Positions 17,782 through 27,087 of a stretch of DNA of 64,000 nucleotides are shown here, piece by piece. The position numbers were made by a program, and so were the translations under genes. How positions within the stretch are numbered: position 1 is the first letter of the stretch; each line of letters starts with the position of its first letter. The notes under the pieces were generated by a model. It saw nothing but the letters and a program-made list of their open reading frames with translations, searched no databases and was not told the DNA's origin. The DNA is from Legionella busanensis (GTDB lineage: Bacteria > Pseudomonadota > Gammaproteobacteria > Legionellales > Legionellaceae): assembly GCF_900461525.1 (NCBI RefSeq), contig NZ_UGOD01000001.1, forward strand, positions 527,001 through 591,000, given 5' to 3'.

Positions 17782-20700
17782 ATGCTATTTTATAAAGAAC
17801 ATGAATTAATAAAAATTGATAATAAGAAAGGCGGTAAAAATAAATCAGATGTAGATGGTTTTTACAAAGATAGTCAGGGTCGAGAATTTTTTATAAAAAA
17901 ACCTAAAGATCAAAAAGAATTATTCACCGAATTATTCGCAGGTCTTTTGCTAAAAGAATTTATGAGTCGCGGCTTGATTGATGAAACTTATTTCTCATCA
18001 TTAATTTGTGCAGATCTCATCAAGTTCGCCGATGGTAGTTATGGACTTATCCAGCCAAAAATCGCTTTTACTGAATTATATAAAATTATTGGCACAGGAG
18101 ATCGTAAGGGTTCTGATAGAGATCCTCTTACTGAAATGCTTGCAGGCCCTAGTTATTACCCAGCTTTAACCCAACAAGGACAGTATTTTGGTTTATCTAT
18201 TTCTTTAATGTTTTCACTTTTATTAGGTGATTACAGTGTTCATAGTGGTAATGTGGTTATTTTAAAGCCGCCTTCACGTCAAAATGGCAACGAAAGTTTA
18301 GATAAGGAAGAAAAGGATATACCTTTTGTTAAACAATTTGGTCGCATTGATTGGGGTGCTGCCTTTAGATATTTTGCGCACCCAGAAAATAATAAAGATA
18401 TTCTTAATCCTTATGAATATCAGGGTTTATTTAACTTTAAGTGGTTTACTAAGGGATATATTGCCAATTATAAAAATGTTGTTGGTTTATTTTCTGCCAT
18501 TGCTGATAAAGCGAGTGACCTCCAATCTAGATTAACTGCTTCTGATAATATATTAAAAGACATTGTTAATAGTGCTTTTAGTAAAATACCTGCTGATTTG
18601 CTTAGTCAAAGCACCAAAGATGAATTAGCTAGTTATCTTGCTATTCCTGATTTTGCCCAAATTAACTTTGGTCATTCAGATGAATATAAAGATGTTGCCG
18701 AGATTTTTAGTGGTATATTAGACTCACGACTTGATATGATTGCTGGAATAAAGGAAAGAATATCTGCAAACAAAGAGGATTTAAGTCAGCAGTCAGTTTA
18801 TCAAAGTGTGATTCTTACTTCAGCTCCAATAACCTCTACAGTATTAACTACCGAACCAAATATACCTTTTCCTGATCAGTTAACTTTTTGGTTAAGTCTA
18901 TTCAATGAAAACAAACCACTAGATTTGACTAAACTTAATTTAACCGACTTGGCTGGAAAATTTAATCTTTACATTGACTTATTATCTCATCAAGCAGAGA
19001 TTTTTAATCTTTGGCAACATGAACCTCATAGCAATATAAATATCTTCGCTCGCTATTATAAAGGCGAAGCCCAAGCAATGTTAGGGAACGCTTTTGTTGC
19101 CCAATATCGGGAAAGTACGATTTTAAGCCGACTCTTTAGCTTAAATTTAGAAAGTGCAGCAACCAGTCGCTTTGCACCTTACCAAATACCTATTGTAGAG
19201 TATAAAAAAGAAAACCCGGATTCTCTTTGGTTATTTATTGAAACGGTTTTAAATAGAGGCTATGACGTTATTACATATCTAAATGTGTTGAAAAAAACTC
19301 AAGGCTTAAAGGATAAAAATTTAAATAACCCAGAATTAATAAAAGAGAAATTTTTACCTTTAAAACGCGCTTTAGGGCAGTTTGCACAAGCTAGCATGAT
19401 GTTAAATGAACAATTAGAAGGTTCCTCGATTAAGCTCAATCCAGATAATCAACCTAGATTTGAAAGCTCATTCTTTTATCCTATTTCGGATAAAGAGCTT
19501 AGCTTAATGAATGGCGATCAACTAGTTACTATTTGTTTAGAAGAATTAAATGCGACTAAACCAAGTAATTTAGTAGGGCGACTTATTAAAAGGGATGATG
19601 TATGGCAGAAAATAGAAAGCGCTTATGTAGAAGGTAATTTTAGCGATAGAGTAGATAATCCGCAAGGTAAAATGAAATCATTAAGGCAATGGCGTCAAGC
19701 TTTTTTAGAATTCCAGCTCCAAAAAAATAATTTTGATAAAGCAGAGAAGCTTGATAAAACAGAGGTTGTGTTTGAACTTTTGACTTTAGGCTATGAGGAG
19801 TTACCTGACTTTTTGCAAAAAGATGAAGAAATATCGGATGCTTTTAATCAAAGAAAGGAATTATTAAACAGTTGGCAACTCTATTTAAATACAGAAGAAC
19901 GTTTTCTTAAAGCAAATTTAGTCAAAGATAGGGTTACGACTTATAGCGATTTAACCAGAGTATTTAATGAATTACCGATTAGATTACAAGAAACTTATCA
20001 AATTAAGCAGCAAAATTATCAAAAGCAAGTAGAAGATGAGATAAAAGAAAGCAATTATATGCAATGCTTCGCTGAATTTAATAAGCAAACAACAGTTGCT
20101 GAAAGCTATGCTATGTTTTTACATCTTAAAAAATTTTTTGCAGAGTTACCTTCTGCTATTAAAACAAAATATCAAGCTGGATTTTACGCAATACAGATTA
20201 CCCGTGCTTACCATAAAGAGCTTTTAGAAAATAAAGTAATAACAGGCCATGAACCTATTGGAAAAATAAATATAGTTTTGCAGCTAGCTCACCTTTATCC
20301 TGCTTGTAACGAAACTATATTTAGTGATTCAATATTTTGGCAAGCTATCAAACTTTCTGAAAAAGAGGCCTTTACTGCAGAAATAGCACATGACTTATTA
20401 GTACTTAAAACCTTTTATCAAACTAAATATAAACCAGAAAATGATAAGATTTTTGGTAAGGAATATAATCAATCAGTTAAAGAATTTTATAAGGAAGCAT
20501 TAAATATTCGCTTATCATCGCTATCTATCCCACAACAAGTACAAGCAATAACCGATAAAGCACATAGCCTATTTCAACCACGGCATAGTACAAGACGCCT
20601 TTTGGCTGATGCGTTAATGATCGTTGGTATTTTGTTTGCAGGTTTGGGCCTAGCCATTATGGCAAGGCGATATAGTAAAAATAAACCTATCTTTTTTAGT

Positions 20701-20820
20701 CAAGCTATTACTAAGCGAGAAGACGAATTAAGAAAAGAATGGTTAATTAAAAATCCGCTTGAAGAGAAAAAAGATGAAGCTTGTTTATTTACGTTACCAA
20801 CTATATCTATACAAGCCTAA
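17782..20820 (+). CDS. LepB-like Dot/Icm effector candidate (lipid-kinase-like N-domain, Rab-GAP-like middle)
   Basis: A 1012-residue protein. The N-terminal about 290 residues look like an atypical kinase fold: possible ATP lysine in FFIKKPKD (about 36-43), catalytic-loop-like DYSVHSGN (150-157) and metal motif DWG (190-192). L. pneumophila LepB has an N-domain with phosphoinositide 4-kinase activity and a Rab1-GAP domain whose finger residues are, from memory, Arg444 and Glu449. Here RYYKGE places Arg424 and Glu429 at the same spacing and a similar position. A hydrophobic helix lies near the C-terminus (about 945-965). LepB is longer (about 1290 residues). No signal peptide is present. The assignment is by motif only. 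Confidence 0.65.
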   Translation: MLFYKEHELIKIDNKKGGKNKSDVDGFYKDSQGREFFIKKPKDQKELFTELFAGLLLKEFMSRGLIDETYFSSLICADLIKFADGSYGLIQPKIAFTELYKIIGTGDRKGSDRDPLTEMLAGPSYYPALTQQGQYFGLSISLMFSLLLGDYSVHSGNVVILKPPSRQNGNESLDKEEKDIPFVKQFGRIDWGAAFRYFAHPENNKDILNPYEYQGLFNFKWFTKGYIANYKNVVGLFSAIADKASDLQSRLTASDNILKDIVNSAFSKIPADLLSQSTKDELASYLAIPDFAQINFGHSDEYKDVAEIFSGILDSRLDMIAGIKERISANKEDLSQQSVYQSVILTSAPITSTVLTTEPNIPFPDQLTFWLSLFNENKPLDLTKLNLTDLAGKFNLYIDLLSHQAEIFNLWQHEPHSNINIFARYYKGEAQAMLGNAFVAQYRESTILSRLFSLNLESAATSRFAPYQIPIVEYKKENPDSLWLFIETVLNRGYDVITYLNVLKKTQGLKDKNLNNPELIKEKFLPLKRALGQFAQASMMLNEQLEGSSIKLNPDNQPRFESSFFYPISDKELSLMNGDQLVTICLEELNATKPSNLVGRLIKRDDVWQKIESAYVEGNFSDRVDNPQGKMKSLRQWRQAFLEFQLQKNNFDKAEKLDKTEVVFELLTLGYEELPDFLQKDEEISDAFNQRKELLNSWQLYLNTEERFLKANLVKDRVTTYSDLTRVFNELPIRLQETYQIKQQNYQKQVEDEIKESNYMQCFAEFNKQTTVAESYAMFLHLKKFFAELPSAIKTKYQAGFYAIQITRAYHKELLENKVITGHEPIGKINIVLQLAHLYPACNETIFSDSIFWQAIKLSEKEAFTAEIAHDLLVLKTFYQTKYKPENDKIFGKEYNQSVKEFYKEALNIRLSSLSIPQQVQAITDKAHSLFQPRHSTRRLLADALMIVGILFAGLGLAIMARRYSKNKPIFFSQAITKREDELRKEWLIKNPLEEKKDEACLFTLPTISIQA

Positions 20821-20842
20821 TATATATTAACTAACATAAGTA

Positions 20843-22414
20843 CTAGAAGGTTAATTCGTTTGCCCATTCTGGTGGTAATGCAAAGTCTTTTTGTAAAGTG
20901 TCAATAGCATTTGTTATCTCTTTAATAAAAGAGTTAGGAAAGCCGTTGTTGATTAGACTAAGTTTAAATTTAACATCTTTAGACCAGATATGTGTATTAA
21001 CCAAAGTTTCTGCATTTTGTATTTTTAAGTCTCGCAACGTAATTGCCGAATCATCTAAAATTGCTTTGACTTCTTTTTTTATATAAAAATTGTTAGTTTT
21101 AAAAAAGTATTCAAAAAGATTGGGTTTACATTTTTTAGTTAAAGTATTTAATAACATGGATGTCGCATTAGAAACCTTTTGCCTATTGTTTTCGATAGAA
21201 AGAAATTCTTGTAATGAGCCATAGGGCGGTAATAGATTATATATTTGCTTAGCTCTAATATGTTTATTAAGTGCTTTAATTTTATTGTCCAGATCCTTGG
21301 CAAATCCTCCTAATTTTCTTTCTTGATACGCGACTACCCGATAGTCAGAGCCAAAAGGTGGGTTGATAACATGAATACCATTATCTTTATTTAATATTTG
21401 CATCTTAGGATAATGACTTATTGGTTCAATAGTAGCTGGCTTTAAAAAATTATCTTCATTAATTAATCTTTCTCTATTGTCTTTATCAAATGTCGTTGGA
21501 TCTGGATCAATATGAAAGATAGATGGGCTAATTTTTGCAGCTCTTTCTGGATCAATAGAGTTTGAAGTAAGTATATGATCAGCTTGTTCAGGCATACTAT
21601 GGGTATAATCTATAGTTCGATTTAATTGAGCTAATAGTAATTTCTTAGAATGCAAATAGGCATGATCTAAGCAAATATCAATTGCTTGAATAAATCGAGC
21701 GCCTCCTCGAGTTTCAATTTCAAGAATACTATTATTAGAAATAAGGCCTTCACTGACGTTCTCACCACCTGTATAGGCGCTAACAGATTTTCTTTGTGCA
21801 GTATCAAAATCAATGTTTTTTTGTTGAGAAAAATTAGTTGCATTTGGATAGGTAATGTCAATTTTAGATGCAAATCCTTTAACAATCGTATCTATTTTAG
21901 GAGGTTGGCCACCTTGAACATATAAAACAACATTTAAGTTTTCCCCCTGGTTACTAATAACAGAAAAAGAGCTTAATAAAAGATGAACATTCTCATGAAT
22001 ACTATAAGCTAAGGCTTCAATTTCTTCTAGAATCGAGGTAAATTGGGCTAAGGTTAGTGGATTTTGGCTATATAAAGAAAATTCAGGTAATGAAAATCGA
22101 GTAATTTTATTAAGACAATCTTGTTTCAGTTGATAGCCGATTTTTGGTAAAAATTCACAATAAGCATGTTCATGATAGAGGTTAGCCATTTGAAAGAAAT
22201 TACTTATGTGATCTATTAAACGTGGCAGTGAGTCTAAATTTCTATATGGATTTTTACTATTTTTTGACTCACCAAAGGATTCTTTTTTATTTAAGGGGTA
22301 AGCAACGAGGTCTTGAATAGTAACTGTTGCATTTTCTACGCTTATTTTCTGCTCATATTTTTTAATGATCTTTTGCCAGCGAGAGCGGTATGTTAGATAT
22401 TGATGATAAAACAT
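20843..22414 (-). CDS. hypothetical protein, possible effector
   Basis: A 523-residue soluble protein, mostly helical, with no signal peptide or membrane segment. The middle contains NLNVVLYVQGGQPPK (about 178-192) and several D/P-rich loops (HIDPDPTTFDKD). I recognise no catalytic motif or family. It ends 22 bp from the convergent LepB-like gene and is next to another coiled-coil gene, so it sits in an effector-like neighbourhood. The upstream 414-bp gap (22415-22828) is AT-rich with nothing recognisable. Confidence 0.6.
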   Translation of the reverse strand: MFYHQYLTYRSRWQKIIKKYEQKISVENATVTIQDLVAYPLNKKESFGESKNSKNPYRNLDSLPRLIDHISNFFQMANLYHEHAYCEFLPKIGYQLKQDCLNKITRFSLPEFSLYSQNPLTLAQFTSILEEIEALAYSIHENVHLLLSSFSVISNQGENLNVVLYVQGGQPPKIDTIVKGFASKIDITYPNATNFSQQKNIDFDTAQRKSVSAYTGGENVSEGLISNNSILEIETRGGARFIQAIDICLDHAYLHSKKLLLAQLNRTIDYTHSMPEQADHILTSNSIDPERAAKISPSIFHIDPDPTTFDKDNRERLINEDNFLKPATIEPISHYPKMQILNKDNGIHVINPPFGSDYRVVAYQERKLGGFAKDLDNKIKALNKHIRAKQIYNLLPPYGSLQEFLSIENNRQKVSNATSMLLNTLTKKCKPNLFEYFFKTNNFYIKKEVKAILDDSAITLRDLKIQNAETLVNTHIWSKDVKFKLSLINNGFPNSFIKEITNAIDTLQKDFALPPEWANELTF

Positions 22415-22828
22415 AATAAACGAGATAAATTTATAAAGTTGGAAATATAAATCAGAAATATTAACGGAATATTAAGAAATTTTTTTATAAATCAATTATT
22501 TCATTAATGTCCTTTTTTCCATGCAAAGAATCATTGCTCTTATTTGGGGCTATACAGATACGCCTTATTAAGAGAAATTACCACTCCCTATTTAGGTTTC
22601 TAATAATAATTAGATTAGCAAATGTAGGTTTGATTAAGCATAACGCAGCATAATAGGTTCAGTTATAAGTTGTGTAGCCTATTTATAATTGATTGGCTGT
22701 ATTGCGTCTAGGGTTCTGCGAAAATAGTTAAATTTATTCTTTAGAGTGAGAGCAAGCCTTTTATGCGGAAAATAAAATCATATTGTCTATAATTAAATCA
22801 GTAAAGTTATAGTTATAATAAATTTATT

Positions 22829-23104
22829 ATGGCTGCAAGAGTTCTGGATGTTAGTGAGGATTTTAAGCTTAGATATAAAAGTTTTATATCCAATTGTAAG
22901 GACTTAAAAGAAAAATGCACTGCAACTTTAACAATGAATTTGAATGCCGCGCAGGCAGAATTTAATAAATTAAATAAAATTATTTTACTTTTGGAAGCTT
23001 GGCGCAAACATAAATATAAATCTAGCAACATACCACCTACTCATAAATTACAAGAAGCCATGGGCTATTTAAAGCTAATGGAGCAGCTAAAAACAAGAAA
23101 ATAA
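22829..23104 (+). CDS. first segment of the interrupted coiled-coil gene
   Basis: The 91-residue part before the first internal TAA; it would be translated even if there is no read-through. It is a helical, Lys-rich segment with a poor Shine-Dalgarno. It is listed separately because automatic annotation may call it as its own gene. Confidence 0.4.
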   Translation: MAARVLDVSEDFKLRYKSFISNCKDLKEKCTATLTMNLNAAQAEFNKLNKIILLLEAWRKHKYKSSNIPPTHKLQEAMGYLKLMEQLKTRK

Positions 23105-23125
23105 AGTTTTGATGAGTCAAAAGAA

Positions 23126-23437
23126 TTGATATTGAAAGACACGGTGCCTTACAACTTAGAATTAGACGAACTAACGGTGTTAGCAGGAGTTTTAGGTCAT
23201 AGCCTTAGTGGCGGAGGAGCTTTACATTTTAAAACCCAAAACTTAATGGTAGAGCGGTTACAAGCAGAATTAACAAAGTTAAAAGAGGATGATGATCCTA
23301 AGGCTGCTCTTTTAAGTAAAATTATTCAAAAAATAAATGCGACTGAGCCCGCCAGGTGGGGAAATATAAAAATGAATCTCAACTTAAAGCTTTCTCAAGC
23401 AGCTGATTTTGAGGAGCAGCAAGGATTATATAATTAG
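23126..23437 (+). CDS. middle segment of the interrupted coiled-coil gene
   Basis: The segment between the two in-frame stops, in the same frame as its neighbours. No ATG with a Shine-Dalgarno exists near its beginning, so independent translation is unlikely. It contains ELDELTVLAGVLGHSLSGGG and a helical remainder. Confidence 0.25.
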   Translation: MILKDTVPYNLELDELTVLAGVLGHSLSGGGALHFKTQNLMVERLQAELTKLKEDDDPKAALLSKIIQKINATEPARWGNIKMNLNLKLSQAADFEEQQGLYN

Positions 23438-23551
23438 ATATGTTTAGAGCGAGATGCAATAAATGAAGAAATTAAACGGCTAATTCAGTCTCCAGACAAA
23501 AATGTTGAATTAGCATTTCTTAAAGTAAAAAGAAGTAAAATTCAAATTTAT

Positions 23552-24319
23552 ATGAGATCTATTACAGATCTTAAGCATATTCTTGAAAAGAATAAACTGC
23601 AGTCAGATTCTTTAATGGTTGATATTAATGACGATTTAGCAAAAGTAAAAAGAGGAATTAACAGTTCAAGTTCTGACGTTCGTAAGAAAGCAAAAGTACT
23701 TGAGAAGAAATTGTCACAATGGATAAAAAATCCAACTCAATTAGATAAATTTTATAAAGCTATTGAAGGCGCCTTAATATTAGCAGGCCAAATAGCATCA
23801 TTTGAGAAAATAAGAAAGGAGCTAAACGAACAATCATTACCAGATAATTCTCAATTGTCATCGGTATCTAAAGGAGCCAATTCTCATGCTTTCTTTAGTC
23901 GCAGTAATGGTAGTAGTGAAAAATTAACACCTGAAGAAATAAAAGAAAAAGTTATGGAGAATAGGGAAAAAATTAAGGCGCTAAGAGAGAAGGTTAGTAG
24001 TAAGGCAGAAGGAGATTTAGACACAATAGTAGCTGATTGGAAGAAGTTGGAAAAAGAAATAGAAGTATTAGAAATAGAAAATGAAACACTTATGCCAGAG
24101 AGAGAAAATTCTCCTAGTGAAATAAGGAATGAAGTTTTTATTGCGGCTCTAAAAGAAGGGCTAGAAATCGTTGTGAAGCAAAGTAAAAGTGAAGATAAAA
24201 ATCAGGAAAATTTAGCACAATATATAGAAACAATTAAAAACGAAATAGAGGAATTAAGGAAAGAGACTGATGATTTCGCTAATGAAAATACTACAGAACC
24301 AGAAGGTATAAGTTTTTAG
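23552..24319 (+). CDS. last segment of the interrupted coiled-coil gene
   Basis: 255 codons from an internal ATG to the final stop; this is the longest intact part. Coiled coils cover about residues 1-90 and 125-250, with a polar Ser/Asn/Gly linker between them. The C-terminal tail is acidic (about the last 30 residues have many E and D), as in many Dot/Icm substrates. It could be expressed as a truncated protein if the internal ATG is used. Confidence 0.4.
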   Translation: MRSITDLKHILEKNKLQSDSLMVDINDDLAKVKRGINSSSSDVRKKAKVLEKKLSQWIKNPTQLDKFYKAIEGALILAGQIASFEKIRKELNEQSLPDNSQLSSVSKGANSHAFFSRSNGSSEKLTPEEIKEKVMENREKIKALREKVSSKAEGDLDTIVADWKKLEKEIEVLEIENETLMPERENSPSEIRNEVFIAALKEGLEIVVKQSKSEDKNQENLAQYIETIKNEIEELRKETDDFANENTTEPEGISF

Positions 24320-24369
24320 CAAAGTTAGACCAAGCATAGCGCGCAGCAGTCCAACCTATTTTTACTCCA

Positions 24370-25146
24370 TTAACATTTAATAACCACAGCCTGCCCATTA
24401 AGATTTCTAATAATGATTAAATCTTGCCTACCTTGTAATTCATCAATATAAGCACGTATGCCATTGGTTGAGAAAAAACCATAATCATCAAATACGACAA
24501 TAGCACTATGGGTCAATCTAGGGAGAAGCCATTCAAAGGCATCGCGTGCACTTTGGTAAACATCCACATCAATGTGTGCGAATTTAAACCTATAATCCTT
24601 AACTTGATCACCTGTTTCTTCGGGGAAAATTCCTGGAAGAATAATTACATTCTTTAATTGCATGCTAGTTACTAGATCTTTAACGACCTGCTCATCACTT
24701 GCTAATTCGCCTCCTTGATAAAAAAGATCATGCTTACTGGCTTTCACGATACCACGAAAGGTATCACATAAAAACACCTTTGTTTCTCTATTTTCTTGAG
24801 CTAGACGATAAGCAATTAAACAACCTGACCCGCCCTGCCAAGAACCAATTTCGATAGCGTAACCTGAAAGATGATTTACTTGATTAGCGAGTTGCCAAAT
24901 TTCATATAATCGCATGCTATCTAATAAGGTATTAGACTTTATTTGTTGCATGACTTTAAGAAATTGCTCATCTGTGCGCCAGGGACTATAAGTAGCATTT
25001 GAAATTAACGTTGAATGGTCAGGATAATTGCGAAGCTTAGGTATCAAAAGCTTAAGGGGGAAATGCAGTATTCTTGCAATAACTTGCCGTACATTGCTAC
25101 TGAACTTAGCTTTCCAAGGCGTACTCTTTTGCAATATTCTTGCCAT
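24370..25146 (-). CDS. TylF/MycF-type SAM-dependent O-methyltransferase family protein
   Basis: A 258-residue protein. An N-terminal basic segment is followed by the macrocin-O-methyltransferase fold: GYAIEIGSWQGGSGCLIAYR (SAM motif, about 95-114), VFLCDTFRGIVKAS (acidic motif), FKFAHIDVDVYQSARDAFEW (metal/catalytic HIDxD, about 190-209) and VVFDDYGFFSTNGIR. Family members methylate sugar hydroxyls in macrolides, but many bacterial members act on cell-surface or unknown glycans. No biosynthetic neighbours support an antibiotic role here. Confidence 0.85.
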   Translation of the reverse strand: MARILQKSTPWKAKFSSNVRQVIARILHFPLKLLIPKLRNYPDHSTLISNATYSPWRTDEQFLKVMQQIKSNTLLDSMRLYEIWQLANQVNHLSGYAIEIGSWQGGSGCLIAYRLAQENRETKVFLCDTFRGIVKASKHDLFYQGGELASDEQVVKDLVTSMQLKNVIILPGIFPEETGDQVKDYRFKFAHIDVDVYQSARDAFEWLLPRLTHSAIVVFDDYGFFSTNGIRAYIDELQGRQDLIIIRNLNGQAVVIKC

Positions 25147-25280
25147 AATAATTTGACCGATATGTTATAACTTTAACATAACATAGGCATTAATTTTTAG
25201 AAAATAAGAGCTTAAATCAAACATAGTCACATCAGTCCAAACAAGTTACAATCCGCTCTATATTTAGTGCGTGAGGATTA

Positions 25281-25772
25281 ATGATGTTACTTTTTAGTTC
25301 TGCCTTAAAAAAACATAAACTTACTTTTACAACCTTAAATAATTGCATGGAACATGTGCCGCTGGCAGCAAAATGGGCTGAAGAAGAATGGGGATATATT
25401 CGTAATAAAGGGGTGAAGTATAGAGAACAACTTATGCGTGATTTAAGTTCACAGGTTTATATTGGCATATTTGCAGGCCAACCTGTCGCTATGTTTGCAT
25501 TAATAGATCGCAATTTTGATGAGACTATTGGCGTTTCTCCTGCGCAAGAATTGATGTATGTTTATGTAGATAAAAATTATCGTGGTCTTGGGTTTGGTAA
25601 GCAAATTATTGATAAAGCCAAGCAGGTAACGACACAATTAGGCACAGATTTGATTGTGCTAGATACGTTAAAGCCTAGTTTAAATCGATTTTATGAAAAT
25701 CAAGGCGCCAAAATTGTTTGTGAAGGCGAGCTATTTTCTCATCCTACCGAGGTTTTAAGAATAAATTTGTAA
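25281..25772 (+). CDS. GNAT-family N-acetyltransferase
   Basis: A 163-residue single GNAT domain. Acetyl-CoA-binding motif A is ELMYVYVDKNYRGLGFGKQI (about 94-113, with the RGLGFG loop), followed by the motif-B region LDTLKPSLNRFYENQGAKIV. The N-terminal part has EHVPLAAKWAEEEWG. GAGG precedes the ATG. The substrate cannot be told. It is convergent with the 107-residue gene across a hairpin. Confidence 0.85.
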   Translation: MMLLFSSALKKHKLTFTTLNNCMEHVPLAAKWAEEEWGYIRNKGVKYREQLMRDLSSQVYIGIFAGQPVAMFALIDRNFDETIGVSPAQELMYVYVDKNYRGLGFGKQIIDKAKQVTTQLGTDLIVLDTLKPSLNRFYENQGAKIVCEGELFSHPTEVLRINL

Positions 25773-25802
25773 TAATTAAAAGTATGAATGTTTACGTGAA
25801 TT

Positions 25803-25830
25803 GTAGCCTTAGTCACTGCCTTAAGGCTAC
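25803..25830. terminator. bidirectional terminator hairpin
   Basis: GTAGCCTTA (25803-25811) pairs with TAAGGCTAC (25822-25830), between convergent stops at 25772 and 25841. TTAACTTTTA follows on the plus strand. Confidence 0.65.
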
Positions 25831-25840
25831 TTAACTTTTA

Positions 25841-26164
25841 TTACCAACCACCTTCATAAGGACGATGTTTTTTCATTTGGTTTTTACTGTCGCCGCGATG
25901 ATAATGTAATTTATAGACGCTCTCTTTCGCATTTTTATCCCAAAATGGATGATAGTCGATAGCAAAAACACGTTTTGACTGCCCATTTAGTTTCTGATAT
26001 ACATTAAATCCGCCACCACCTTTGGCATAAAGCTCAAGCGCCATCTGGTAATTGATTTTACCCTTACGCATAAGCCCATAAATTGCTAGCGAGGTGGTTA
26101 AAAATAAGGATGTTTTATAAGGAAAATCATTAACCTGTTTTTTGGGTTCTTCACGCTCTTTCAT
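25841..26164 (-). CDS. hypothetical protein with toxin-like C-terminal segment
   Basis: A 107-residue protein. A polar N-terminus is followed by a weakly hydrophobic helix (SLFLTTSLAIYGLM, about 19-32). The C-terminal half is aromatic- and His-rich (FAIDYHPFWDKN, YKLHYHRGD), resembling the compact ends of bacterial polymorphic-toxin domains. That likeness is only an impression, and no catalytic triad can be named. No family is recognised and no immunity partner is visible next to it. Confidence 0.55.
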   Translation of the reverse strand: MKEREEPKKQVNDFPYKTSLFLTTSLAIYGLMRKGKINYQMALELYAKGGGGFNVYQKLNGQSKRVFAIDYHPFWDKNAKESVYKLHYHRGDSKNQMKKHRPYEGGW

Positions 26165-26254
26165 CTAAGCTGCCTAAGTCTATAAATATATTATTTTACA
26201 TCAAATTGACTTAAAAGTAATCATTTGGATTTATTATTTTATGAATTATTTATA

Positions 26255-26317
26255 AGTAGCCTGGGTGCAGGCCTTTAGGCCGAAACCCGGGTTTCACTTC
26301 GTTGCACCCAGGCTACT
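26255..26317. repeat. 63-bp inverted repeat
   Basis: AGTAGCCTGGGTGCA (26255-26269) and TGCACCCAGGCTACT (26303-26317) are perfect 15-bp inverted arms. An inner GGCCTTTAGGCC palindrome and ACCCGGGT lie between them. It sits immediately after the stop of the 220-residue gene and probably works as its terminator. It resembles the other short palindromic intergenic units in this window but has a different sequence. Confidence 0.75.
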
Positions 26318-26319
26318 TG

Positions 26320-26982
26320 TTAAGGTTGATTAGCTTTTGAAAGGGTAAAATATTGATCTAAAGTACTTAACTCTTTTAAAGATTTTTGTCCAAGTTCTGT
26401 TAAATTACTATTTTTTTGGCTTTCTGGATTTAGCTGACGTAAGTCTTCTAAAGTAAAATATAAAGGGCTGTGAACTTCACTAATAGTACAATAAACTAAT
26501 GATTGCGATGTTTCCGGGTTTTTAACCAGTAATTGATATATATGAACAGCAGCTAAATCCTCATCAGTTTCCATCTTATCTTTTACAGCCTTAGGTAAAT
26601 TAACAACACCGAAATAGACATCCCCTTTTGTTAACTCAAATCCCTGATCTTTAATTGTTTGACCGATAGAGCTGCCATGATAGATTTTATTGTGGGTGTT
26701 TTTTAACCAAACTGGAATTGGCAACGAAAAATTGACGATTGCACAAGTTCGCATTATACCATTGGAATGTAAATTTGATATTCGAATATTATCTTCTTGA
26801 AAAATAAGCTCTATTCCGTAATGACCAAATAGAAGTTTAATTCGCTGGCTATTTAGCAGGCCCTTCATATTTTGAAGTTCAGTCATGTCTCTAGACAGTG
26901 CCTGTTGATTGATTTGATTTACATTTTTTAGCTGAAAGAAAGTGGCAAATTTTGCAGTTGCATTCGTGTGTTTTGAGTACAT
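26320..26982 (-). CDS. hypothetical protein
   Basis: A 220-residue soluble protein, predicted alpha/beta (RIKLLFGHYGIELIFQEDNI, TCAIVNFSLPIPVWLK, DVYFGVVNLPKAVKDKM), with a helical C-terminus. No signal peptide or membrane segment is visible and no family is recognised. It is monocistronic on the minus strand with its own palindromic terminator directly downstream. Confidence 0.6.
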   Translation of the reverse strand: MYSKHTNATAKFATFFQLKNVNQINQQALSRDMTELQNMKGLLNSQRIKLLFGHYGIELIFQEDNIRISNLHSNGIMRTCAIVNFSLPIPVWLKNTHNKIYHGSSIGQTIKDQGFELTKGDVYFGVVNLPKAVKDKMETDEDLAAVHIYQLLVKNPETSQSLVYCTISEVHSPLYFTLEDLRQLNPESQKNSNLTELGQKSLKELSTLDQYFTLSKANQP

Positions 26983-27087
26983 CTTTAAAGCTCATTTTGG
27001 TCATCATGTATATTGATTAGATATTTTTCATTTGCTACTTATTATGTCAATACATAGGAATGTTTTTAATCTAATAGATGTAGTTGT

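Larger units (their letters stand above)
22829..24319 (+). pseudogene. coiled-coil protein gene interrupted by two in-frame stop codons
   Basis: From the ATG at 22829 to the TAA at 24317-24319 a single frame of 497 codons runs without any frameshift. It is interrupted by TAA at codon 92 (23102-23104) and TAG at codon 203 (23435-23437). The codons between the stops continue with the same helical E/K/L-rich composition (after the first stop SFDESKELILKD, after the second ICLERDAINEEIKR). The product would be a 494-residue coiled-coil protein. Codon use and frame are intact, so the gene either decayed very recently, is read through, or the sequence has errors. No family is recognised. Confidence 0.7.
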
